The notes beneath the pieces are model-generated. The model saw only the letters and a program-made list of their open reading frames with translations, was not told the origin of the DNA and did not search any database. DNA of 64,000 nucleotides from CBDVBE01 sp964543525 (GTDB lineage Bacteria > Fibrobacterota > Chitinivibrionia > Chitinivibrionales > JANQEN01). Below, in pieces: positions 42,571 through 50,854 of the stretch (position 1 is the stretch's first letter; each line of letters opens with the position of its first letter). The DNA is taken from assembly GCA_964543525.1 (NCBI GenBank), contig CAZIYW010000004.1, positions 1 through 64,000 of the forward strand. Reading direction: 5' to 3'. The position numbers and the translations under genes are program-made.

Positions 42571-44301
42571 TTGTCACTTTCATACGGGAAAGAGACATAC
42601 TACAAATCGGTACTTGCGTTAATCGGCCTTTCACTGGTTGCCGGATTTTTTGTTTTTTTCCCTATTACCAATACTGATATCTGGTGGCATCTTGCGGCGG
42701 CTCGTGAAATGTTTGTGAGAAAGAGTATCCTCTATACCGATACTTTTGCCTATACTCTCCGTAACCCCCAGTGGATAAATTTACATACACTCTTTCAAAT
42801 CTGTTCTTATGGCATATATAAAGCATTTGGCGCAGGAGGGCTCATTGTAATAAAATGCATGGTAGTTGCCTGTATCTGTCTGATTATTTCTCTAATTGTA
42901 CCGGACACCCGGTATATGGTAATAACTTCGGCACTGTTTACCCTTTTAATTTTTGAGGTCCGGTATCTGATTCTGGTGCGGCCGATTATTATCACTATAC
43001 TCTGCATTGCCACTTTTCTCTGGGCGTATGAGCACCATATTCGCACCGGTAGAAAACGGTTCATCTGGCTTCTGCTGCCGGTTCAGATCATGTGGACAAA
43101 TTCGCAGGGTCTGTTCCCGCTCGGTATTGCTATTTCCGGCTGTTATCTGCTGGGAGAGATAATGCAGCGCATTCTGTATTTAGCCAGGGTGCATCCGAAG
43201 GAGCAGGTAACGATTGTAAAAGCTGTTCCTGCGGATTTGACTATCAATTTTTCTTTGATTATTTCATCCTGCCTGCTGAACCCATACGGCATATACGGTT
43301 TTTTATTCCCGATAAAACTTCTTCAACGGATAGACCCTACATTGAAAAATATCTATTCAAGCAATATATCCGAGAACCTGCCGCTTTTTGAATTGACCGG
43401 GAAAGACATGCACTACCTCTATGCGGTATTGCTGGTGACTGCTGTGGTATTGTGTACTTTCTGGATCAACAAACGAGCATTTCGATGGACTCACCTTTTG
43501 CTTTTCGGTATATTTCTTACCCTTGCTGTTGTAGCAAAAAGGAATATTCTTTTGTATTGTATAGTAGCGCCGGTTATTATCGGGTATAACTGTCTGTATG
43601 GATACCAGAAGAGTAATGGAAAACTGCATTACTGGTTTAGAATACCAAGGATATCTTATTTTATAAAGGAGATATTTATAGGGTTTAGTACGGTTATTCT
43701 TTTCATATTTATCATAATTCAAGGTATTAATATCTCACGATTTCCGAAAACAACTCTCTTTTCGCCGTTTCGCACACCGACCGGCGTTGTCGCCTATTTA
43801 AAGCTGCATCCTGTCGAAGGTAAACTGTTCAATTCCATTCGTCACGGCGGGTATCTGATATGGCATTTCTACCCGCGTAAGCAGGTTTTTGTTGACGGTC
43901 GTCTTATAATTCGTTCTCCAAAGTTTTTTTCAAGCTATTTATCGTTTCTTGACAATCCGGAGGAGTTTTATGCCGCTATCAAGGCATACCATATCACCCA
44001 TGTAATTCTTCCGACCGCACTTTTCGAACGGTATCTTAAACTCGTAAAATGGCTGTATCATTCACCGGAGTGGGAGGTTGTTTTCGCCGATGGCGGCTCT
44101 ATCCTGTATGTAAAGAAGGAGGTGCTGCCTGACACGTGTGACCCTATTGATTTGAGCAACAGCGATGATGTAGAGGCGGTACGAAAAATTATACATGACC
44201 AATGGAAAGACGAACCGTATATTCAAGCTGAAGCACTGGGGTATCTCAATGAGCTTATCGGGTATTTGTATGATCTGGGTGATAAAGCGGTGATCAGGTG
44301 A
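42571..44301 (+). CDS. polytopic GT-C-like membrane protein
   Basis: A 576-residue protein with about ten membrane segments. The loop NTDIWWHLAAAREM at 35-48 fits the family of DxWWH-type membrane proteins thought to use polyprenyl-linked sugars. The C-terminal 180 residues are soluble (YLKLHPVEGKLFNS, VFVDGRLIIRSP). TTG start with GAGGAGGGGAGG just upstream. No catalytic role can be proven from sequence. A 139-base gap precedes it. Confidence 0.65.
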   Translation: MSLSYGKETYYKSVLALIGLSLVAGFFVFFPITNTDIWWHLAAAREMFVRKSILYTDTFAYTLRNPQWINLHTLFQICSYGIYKAFGAGGLIVIKCMVVACICLIISLIVPDTRYMVITSALFTLLIFEVRYLILVRPIIITILCIATFLWAYEHHIRTGRKRFIWLLLPVQIMWTNSQGLFPLGIAISGCYLLGEIMQRILYLARVHPKEQVTIVKAVPADLTINFSLIISSCLLNPYGIYGFLFPIKLLQRIDPTLKNIYSSNISENLPLFELTGKDMHYLYAVLLVTAVVLCTFWINKRAFRWTHLLLFGIFLTLAVVAKRNILLYCIVAPVIIGYNCLYGYQKSNGKLHYWFRIPRISYFIKEIFIGFSTVILFIFIIIQGINISRFPKTTLFSPFRTPTGVVAYLKLHPVEGKLFNSIRHGGYLIWHFYPRKQVFVDGRLIIRSPKFFSSYLSFLDNPEEFYAAIKAYHITHVILPTALFERYLKLVKWLYHSPEWEVVFADGGSILYVKKEVLPDTCDPIDLSNSDDVEAVRKIIHDQWKDEPYIQAEALGYLNELIGYLYDLGDKAVIR

Positions 44302-44329
44302 TCGGGGCTTGTTGACAGGTGTGTATTTA

Positions 44330-44452
44330 GTTTGCCTGAATGCAATCCCTATCTCTGAGCACACCTTCCCCGAAGGAGGACTTGTAAAGTGTTGATTTTA
44401 TTATAATACTTTTTCTTAAAAAGTCCCCCTCCGGGGGTGCTCTCAGGCAAAC
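44330..44452. repeat. fold-back palindrome between convergent genes
   Basis: Ends are GTTTGCCTGA and TCAGGCAAAC, a perfect 10-bp inverted repeat. Inside, GAGCAC-CC-AAGGAGGACTT pairs with AAGTCC-CCT-GG-GTGCTC. The 123-base fold-back is the only feature in the gap between two convergent genes. It could be a bidirectional terminator or a small MITE-like element. Confidence 0.65.
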
Positions 44453-44463
44453 GGCGTGCGCTC

Positions 44464-44934
44464 TTATCCTAATTGTTTTTCAATTTTAAAATGTGGAATC
44501 GTCACCTCAATAAATTCATCACCGACAACCGAATAACCGAGTTTTTGGTAGAACGGCACAGCAGTTTTTCTCGCGTGGGCAAATAGTGATACGGCACGTT
44601 GTCTGACCGCCAAATCTTCAGTAAAGCGAACCAGTTTGGTACCGATACCTTTTCCCTGAAAGGGTTCATCAACAATAAGCTGGCGCATCTTCATGATGCT
44701 TTGGCCAAACGGCGACAACACAACGCACCCAAGCAGGGTTCTTCCATCGAAGGCGGCGATATGCAATTCGTTGTGCTCCTGCTCGATTTCCTGTTTGGCA
44801 AAGCGTAGTCCCAGAGGTATTCGCAGGAGACGTTCACGGAGCTCAACCGTGGCGAGATATTCTTTCGAGTACCAGAAGACCTTTTTAATTATGATGTTGT
44901 TTATCTGCACTGTTATTTCTTTCAGATAAGGCAC
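44464..44934 (-). CDS. GNAT acetyltransferase
   Basis: A 156-residue N-acetyltransferase; acetyl-CoA loop QGKGIGTKLVRF and the later FYQKLGY. Substrate unknown. Last gene of the minus-strand operon; its start lies directly at the stop of the preceding gene. Confidence 0.85.
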   Translation of the reverse strand: MPYLKEITVQINNIIIKKVFWYSKEYLATVELRERLLRIPLGLRFAKQEIEQEHNELHIAAFDGRTLLGCVVLSPFGQSIMKMRQLIVDEPFQGKGIGTKLVRFTEDLAVRQRAVSLFAHARKTAVPFYQKLGYSVVGDEFIEVTIPHFKIEKQLG

Positions 44935-45975
44935 CTATTTAACAGGATTTACCCGGGTACTGACAACTTCCGCAAATCTCAACACCGGTACCGGCGGGTA
45001 TATATCGAGTGAATGGGCTGCGTCGATATTGATAAGAAAAGAAAATTTTTTTAATCGCTCAACCGGAATGGTACCGGGGTTTCGTTTATGCATAAGAATC
45101 TGCTGTGCTTTATATCCGGCAAATTTACCGACCATATAGTACCGGCTGACCAGTCCCATATATGCACCGCCGTCGCGAATCGGACCTTCGGTGGCGGAGA
45201 AGGTTGGAATACCGGCAGAATGAAAGCGTTTCACAATAGTATCGGCAATAGAAATAAGATAGCTGTCTGAAGGTAAATAGACAATGTCTGGCCTGATAGA
45301 GAGCAATCGGGCAATACTCTGTTCCAGGCTGCGTATAGACACTATCCCGGCTTTGGTAACCTCCAGCGCTTCAATATATACTTCATACTTTTCCGATATC
45401 GACAATCTGGTAAGGTTCTGAATCTGTAATACTGCGTTTTTTTCCTTGGGATTATAGAGTACACCGATAGACTGAATCGGCAATACCGACCGTATTGCTT
45501 TCAGTTGAGAAATGATGGGAACAATATGTGAAACACCGGTGACGTTTCGCCTGCTGAGTGAGTCACCTTCAGCGATAATCTCCGCACCTTCGGGATCGGC
45601 AACGACGGCAAAAACGACCGGTATATCGGTTATATACACATGCGAAGGATGATGGTTATAACGGCCTACAAAGTTCGTGGTTACCGTTGTACCGAAAGTA
45701 TAAATCAAATGCGGCGGATTTTTTTTTAATTTTTTTCGGAATGTAACGAGGTTTTCAATATTTTTTTTACAGTCGAACACGGAGAAACGGACCGGTACTC
45801 TGTTCTCTTTCAGACAATCCATGAAACCGCGTTCAGCTTCGGTAACACCGCGCCACAATACCAGTGCGATATCAAGTGAGTCAGTACCCGCTGCGCAGAT
45901 ACCTACACAAAAGTGAAGCATGAAGAACCAGGTACTGAGGCATAGATGCATAGTGTGTACCGCTCTTCTGCTCAT
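44935..45975 (-). CDS. ABC-type periplasmic substrate-binding protein (PF04392 type)
   Basis: A 346-residue exported binding protein with signal peptide (LSTWFFMLHFCVGICA). ABC_sub_bind signatures: LIYTFGTTVT, DIPVVFAVVADPEG, IGVLYNPKEKNA, PDIVYLPSDSYL. The family includes TrpX-like aromatic amino-acid binders. No ABC permease or ATPase gene is next to it; instead it overlaps by 4 bases the sensor-MFS fusion gene, implying it feeds a ligand signal to that protein or to the phosphatase pathway. Confidence 0.88.
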   Translation of the reverse strand: MSRRAVHTMHLCLSTWFFMLHFCVGICAAGTDSLDIALVLWRGVTEAERGFMDCLKENRVPVRFSVFDCKKNIENLVTFRKKLKKNPPHLIYTFGTTVTTNFVGRYNHHPSHVYITDIPVVFAVVADPEGAEIIAEGDSLSRRNVTGVSHIVPIISQLKAIRSVLPIQSIGVLYNPKEKNAVLQIQNLTRLSISEKYEVYIEALEVTKAGIVSIRSLEQSIARLLSIRPDIVYLPSDSYLISIADTIVKRFHSAGIPTFSATEGPIRDGGAYMGLVSRYYMVGKFAGYKAQQILMHKRNPGTIPVERLKKFSFLINIDAAHSLDIYPPVPVLRFAEVVSTRVNPVK

Positions 45976-48023
45976 GCGGGAACGGCCTCCTGTAAAGGTG
46001 GCGGTTGTATCTGGGATATTGTGATAAATAACATAGCTCCTATGAATGCAGTTAATCCGATAAAGAAAATTCCTTCGGAATACCCGAACAGAGAAATTAA
46101 CAATCCTGTAAGGATTGGTCCGAGAATATTACCCAGTCTCTCAAGCAGTCTGAAAAAAGCTATGACCGTTCCCAGGCCGATTATTTCGCGCTCCTTTTCG
46201 CATATTTCAGTAACAAATGTCAATTGTGACGAGATGCCGATACTGTGTGCGCAGCCAAGAATGATAATACCGGAAAAAACGCCCAGGGGAGTATGGAACC
46301 ATTTAATCATCATCAAACCGGTACCGGAGAGTATACCGCAGATAATAATAAAGAGGCGACGATCTCTGAATCGATCTGCGATTTTTGCCACTACCGGTGA
46401 AAAGAGTACCATTGCAAGGCCGTAGAACATGAGGCTCCGACCGATGGTTGACTGGCTGCTTCCCAGTGATTTCAGAAACAGGGGTGCTGCATAATAAAGA
46501 AAACCGGTAAGACAGATTTTTGCCGGTATGGCGGAAAAGGCAACCAGGCCGAGGAGTTTTTTATTTGCCAGGATAATGCGCAGGTGCTTCAGTTGCAATG
46601 ATTTCTTTTTCAATTCTTTTTTCGACGAGTCATCGAGGCGCAGTTGCCGGACAGCGAAAAGCGCCGCAGCCAATGCAAGTACCGCAGAGACAAGAAAGGT
46701 TGATCTAAACCCAATCCGATCGGCGAGGATACCACCGATCGCTGACCCACTCAGAGAGCCGGCAAAGAAACCGGAGAGGAACATGGCCATGCCCTGTGTT
46801 CGGTTCTGCGGCGTTGTCGTGTCGGTAATATAGCCTTGGCAGGTGATGTATACGATACCGTATCCCACTGCGGTAAGGGATCGCCAAACCAGGAGATCTA
46901 AAATCGACTGTGCATATGCAGTAAGAATTAATCCAAGGGTGGTAATACAGGCACCGACGAGAAAGGGAATATGCCGCCCTTTCCTGTCTGACCACGCACC
47001 GGCAACGGGTAATGATAATGCCCAGAACAGCATGAAAATGGATATCGGAAGACCGATGACCACTTCACGGGATATACCGGCCAGCGGAGTAAACAGAGAA
47101 TTTACATACAGGGGGAAAAATGAGAGTGAGAGTGATTCGGCAAAGATGATCAGAAACAGGGGAAGTCGAACACTGAGCATTGACCGATACATATATGTCC
47201 GGGGTATATTTTTTTCTGCGAAAGTAAATTGTTTTTCAAGTACCTTCACTTTACGATGTGGAGCGTCAAGTGCTTTTTTAACCGATGCATACGCAATATT
47301 CACCTGCATAACCAGGTTATTAAAAAAATTGGTAAATTCTGCGGTTTCACGGGAGGTGTTCGTTTTCAGTCGGTGGGTATAGGAGCCGTTGAGCCCCTCC
47401 TGTAGCAGTCGGTGAATTGATGCGAGCGGGGCGGTGATGGTCTTGTCAGTCAGGAAAATGATTGCTTCAAGAATTATCAATAGTGAAACGGCAAACAGGG
47501 TGATAATATCCAGCAGGTTGTCTTTAAAGGTATCGGCAACCACCGATTTATTAATACCGAGAATGACGGCCGCAATAGGTTCTTCGCCCCGGTTAATTAA
47601 TCGGATCGTATAGTAGCTGAATCTGCCCGCCGAGGAGAACACGGAGGAAGTAAGGCCGAATAAGCTTTGTGAAAGAATCATCTTCAGTTCTTCATCAGAC
47701 GTGCCGCTCAGGCTGAGGAGATTGCCGCTCATATCACGTAAAGCGATATAGCGGATTTCCGGATTCTTCTCCCGGAGTTCATCAAAGTATTCTTCAAGCC
47801 CCTTAAGCTTCCGCAGGGGGAAATCGTAGCCGAGGGCAAGACTGATAAGATCATGAATGGACGTTGTCAATATCTCGGCTTTTTTATCTATCTGGGGCCG
47901 CAGCACCTGTTCGAAACTATGCATAGATCGCCACGTGAAAAGAATACCGGCAATAATAATCACGCCCGCGGACAGCATAATAAATTTCAATGCAAGGCGG
48001 AAGGTATCAAATGATTTCTGCAT
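45972..48023 (-). CDS. periplasmic sensor-HAMP-MFS transporter fusion
   Basis: A 683-residue protein. Residues 1-190 form a sensor part: one membrane segment, a periplasmic cache-like domain (EYFDELREKNPEIRYIALRD), a second membrane segment and a HAMP-like linker (ITAPLASIHRLLQEG) near 215-270. Residues about 290-670 are a 12-segment MFS transporter with the A-loop motif GAWSDRKGRHIPF and a second half GILADRIGFR. Fusion of a chemoreceptor-type input to an MFS carrier is unusual. It overlaps the binding-protein gene by 4 bases and follows the lone sensor gene by 3. Confidence 0.82.
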   Translation of the reverse strand: MQKSFDTFRLALKFIMLSAGVIIIAGILFTWRSMHSFEQVLRPQIDKKAEILTTSIHDLISLALGYDFPLRKLKGLEEYFDELREKNPEIRYIALRDMSGNLLSLSGTSDEELKMILSQSLFGLTSSVFSSAGRFSYYTIRLINRGEEPIAAVILGINKSVVADTFKDNLLDIITLFAVSLLIILEAIIFLTDKTITAPLASIHRLLQEGLNGSYTHRLKTNTSRETAEFTNFFNNLVMQVNIAYASVKKALDAPHRKVKVLEKQFTFAEKNIPRTYMYRSMLSVRLPLFLIIFAESLSLSFFPLYVNSLFTPLAGISREVVIGLPISIFMLFWALSLPVAGAWSDRKGRHIPFLVGACITTLGLILTAYAQSILDLLVWRSLTAVGYGIVYITCQGYITDTTTPQNRTQGMAMFLSGFFAGSLSGSAIGGILADRIGFRSTFLVSAVLALAAALFAVRQLRLDDSSKKELKKKSLQLKHLRIILANKKLLGLVAFSAIPAKICLTGFLYYAAPLFLKSLGSSQSTIGRSLMFYGLAMVLFSPVVAKIADRFRDRRLFIIICGILSGTGLMMIKWFHTPLGVFSGIIILGCAHSIGISSQLTFVTEICEKEREIIGLGTVIAFFRLLERLGNILGPILTGLLISLFGYSEGIFFIGLTAFIGAMLFITISQIQPPPLQEAVPA

Positions 48024-48026
48024 GAA

Positions 48027-48782
48027 TCAAACCTTTTCCCATTTGTCCTTTTTCCCTTTTATCAGCGAATTCATTTCAGAAATCAGCTCTTTACTTTGTT
48101 GCCGGAATGCGATTACATCAATAACATCCTGCCGGTTTTCAGGTCTGCCTTCTTTTATTGCAGCGGTCATAACTTCCATGGTGTCCTTTATCGGCCTGAG
48201 AACCGGGTGGATGAGCAGGCTCACCACAAGGGTAATGACAAGAAAAATAACGGCAATGTTTACCATAAGTGAGTGCTTTACACGGCAGATGTCTTCGGCA
48301 TCAAGCGCGTTATATGCCAGCATAAGTATGCCTTCACGAACGTTGAAGCTGTTAAACAGCGGCAGGTACATCGCAGCCTTGTTACGAGATATTGTATGCA
48401 CCTCGGGAGAACCTTGCGTCTCGGTATGTATATCACCCGGCTGCGGTATTGCCGAGGCGACGGCAGAGTCGGTGGAAAATAGAAGATCACCGTCTGCGTT
48501 CAATACAGATATCACGATAATATCCGCATCATCACCTTTACTTCTTTGCAGGATTTCAGGAACGGTACGTAATTCGTTGCAACGTAAGCCCAAGCTCAGG
48601 CCCTTTTCAATCGATGTCGCAATATCACGGGCAAGTGCGCAGTATGCACTGCTGCGAAGCTCTCTGCACCGTTTCTCAAAGTTAAAATAGGTGAGTACCC
48701 CGAGTAATATCAGGGTGCATAATGTCATTCCGCTAATGAGAAAGACACTCTGCCATATTAATGTCTGCTTTATATCTTTCAT
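48027..48782 (-). CDS. membrane sensor protein without output domain
   Basis: A 251-residue protein: membrane segment at 12-35 (VFLISGMTLCTLILLGVLTYF), periplasmic cache-like domain with IIVISVLNADGDLLFST, second segment VNIAVIFLVITLVVSLLIH and a short HAMP-like cytosolic end. It resembles the N-terminal part of the sensor-MFS fusion and ends with no kinase or cyclase. Probably a signal-relay partner of the phosphatase gene upstream. Confidence 0.75.
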   Translation of the reverse strand: MKDIKQTLIWQSVFLISGMTLCTLILLGVLTYFNFEKRCRELRSSAYCALARDIATSIEKGLSLGLRCNELRTVPEILQRSKGDDADIIVISVLNADGDLLFSTDSAVASAIPQPGDIHTETQGSPEVHTISRNKAAMYLPLFNSFNVREGILMLAYNALDAEDICRVKHSLMVNIAVIFLVITLVVSLLIHPVLRPIKDTMEVMTAAIKEGRPENRQDVIDVIAFRQQSKELISEMNSLIKGKKDKWEKV

Positions 48783-48808
48783 AGCCGGGTATCTGAATGA
48801 GGTAACCT

Positions 48809-50167
48809 TTACAAAGCTTTGAGTGCCAGCAGGGTTATATCGTCATATTGATTAATACCACGCTGATATTTTTTAACCTCCTCAGTAATTCCTTCAACAG
48901 TCTCTTTTACATCGGCAGTACCGTGCAATCGGATAATATTAATCGCTTCATCCTCACCCAGCATTTCACCGGCCACATTCTGGGCTTCAGTAAAACCGTC
49001 TGTATATACCAGAAGCATATCATCCCTGTGCAATAGGGTTGATTTAGTTACAAATGAACTGTCTTTCATAACCCCCAGCGCCATACCACACTTTTCCGGC
49101 AGGGAAATAACCTTGCGCTCTCCGGTAAGAATAAATGGTGGATTGTGGCCCGCATTACAGTACTGGAGATCGCCGGTGGTGATATCATAAATACCGCAGA
49201 ATATTGTGACGAACATCAATGAGTCATTGTTCTCGCACAATTCATTGTTGACACGGTTGAGAATTTCCGACGGTGAAGCATGCAGCTCGCTTTTAGCTTT
49301 AATCAGAGTTTTGGTTACCGCCATAAAGAGCGAGGCTGGAACTCCTTTATCGGAAACATCACCGACCGAGAAACAGATTTTATCCGGTCCCAGTGGGAAG
49401 AAATCGAAAAAGTCACCGGATACTTCGCGTGCCGGTTCAATAGTCCCGTAGAGTGCCACTCTGGGCCAGTCCGGCTGCGGTGGAAAAAGGGTCGGTACCA
49501 GAGTCATCTGAATGGTACGGGCAATCTGCAGTTCTTGTTCAACCTTCTGTTTCTTTTCCCGTATTTTCCGGTTACGGACAATATCTTCAATGATAAAGGA
49601 AAAGAGTGCAATCCCGGCACCTTCAACGAGCATGCGAACCGGCATGGTAATTGTCTGTGAGGCGATAGCCAGTTTCTTGTCCTCGTGGAATAATAGAATC
49701 AGAACTGAATGAAATGCTTCAATAAATACCGTGAGTACCACTGCGCGGGTTAACCCAATAAATTTTTTATTATTTCTGTTATACAGATATCCGGCAAGTA
49801 ATCCCGCGGCAATAGCTGCAAGTGAGCAGGGGAGTGCGGTTTTCCCGCCGACGAAATACCGGTGAACGCCCGCAACAGCGCCCGAGATACCGCCTACCGC
49901 AGGACCACCGAGTAACCCGCCGATAATCGGGCCGAGATTACGGATATTTGTTCGTACGTCAAGTACCGGTATGGAATTGAGTGTCCCGTAAATACCCAAT
50001 GCAGACGCGATGATAATGAGAATAATTAAATGACGCCGACTCTTCCACCCTTCGGTAATACCCGTGTGCAAGCTGCTGTGGCTGAATATATAAGCACAGA
50101 GTATTACAATTGCCATGTTATTCAGCAGGGGAGCTGCAAGATGTATCCATTCATGTATAAGGGGCAT
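48809..50167 (-). CDS. 5TM-LYT sensor with SpoIIE/PP2C phosphatase domain
   Basis: A 452-residue protein. Residues 1-190 are a 5TM receptor of the LytS-YhcK type (NIRNLGPIIGGLLGGPAVGG, a typical core). Residues about 240-450 are a SpoIIE-type PP2C serine phosphatase with metal sites GDVSDKGVPASLFM, CNAGHNPPF and YTDGFTEAQN plus DDITLLAL. It would dephosphorylate a STAS-type protein in response to a membrane signal; the only STAS protein in view is at 6763. First gene of the operon. Confidence 0.88.
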   Translation of the reverse strand: MPLIHEWIHLAAPLLNNMAIVILCAYIFSHSSLHTGITEGWKSRRHLIILIIIASALGIYGTLNSIPVLDVRTNIRNLGPIIGGLLGGPAVGGISGAVAGVHRYFVGGKTALPCSLAAIAAGLLAGYLYNRNNKKFIGLTRAVVLTVFIEAFHSVLILLFHEDKKLAIASQTITMPVRMLVEGAGIALFSFIIEDIVRNRKIREKKQKVEQELQIARTIQMTLVPTLFPPQPDWPRVALYGTIEPAREVSGDFFDFFPLGPDKICFSVGDVSDKGVPASLFMAVTKTLIKAKSELHASPSEILNRVNNELCENNDSLMFVTIFCGIYDITTGDLQYCNAGHNPPFILTGERKVISLPEKCGMALGVMKDSSFVTKSTLLHRDDMLLVYTDGFTEAQNVAGEMLGEDEAINIIRLHGTADVKETVEGITEEVKKYQRGINQYDDITLLALKAL

Positions 50168-50854
50168 ACAGACTCTTCGAAAATATTATATGGTACAAAA
50201 TTAAAAATATAATTCATTATTTCCGGGGTATCAGCTTCAAAATAAGATATTTTGTTACAAATCGCAGGTTTAATGGTTTACGGTTAAAAAGATTCCGGGT
50301 TCAGGGTTCCGCGTTTAAGTCTTCCTGTGTACTTTGTACAGTGGATATTCGGCAGTTTTTTCGGCACTTCCGGCCGAGTGCACCGGTTACCCTTTCTTTT
50401 AACAGCGCCTCTATGGTTATCGAATTCACTTGGATTGGGTACCTGTATGCTTGGTGGTATTCACCTGTTGATTCAATACGGGAAAAAAGCGAAACAATTC
50501 AGAAAGAACCATGGAATCAGATTTCATAGCAGAGAGGGAGTATTTATCATCTTCGGTTATGCGGCCGTGACCTATCAAAAGGGCATTGAGAGAACGTTTG
50601 CTTCGGTAACCACCAGTAGATAACAGCCACGAAATCATTTGTTTTTCAGATGATTTATCGATTTTAGGCCTGCGGGATATATAAAAAGTTTTTTTAGCCG
50701 ATGGGTATATCTCATTAACGGAAATATAGCGGCATAGAATTACCGGAGTTAATAAATATTAAAAATAGCTTAATAGAGTTATCTTACAGCAATTATATTC
50801 TTAATTGTTTCGAAAAAATATACAGCAGAAAACTGATTCAGGGGGCATTGAGAT
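50168..50854. other. intergenic region, nothing recognised
   Basis: A 687-base gap between the divergent phosphatase and vgrG genes. A 98-codon open stretch at 50327-50623 has no Shine-Dalgarno and no family-like composition; I take it as chance. The gap must contain promoters of both operons, but I see no clear sigma-70 or sigma-54 box. Confidence 0.5.

Noticed and set aside
42486..42677. Open frame overlapping the start of the GT-C-like gene
   Set aside because: Overlaps a better supported gene and has no ribosome site.
50327..50623. 98-codon open frame between the phosphatase and vgrG genes
   Set aside because: No Shine-Dalgarno, odd composition and no family-like motif; probably chance.
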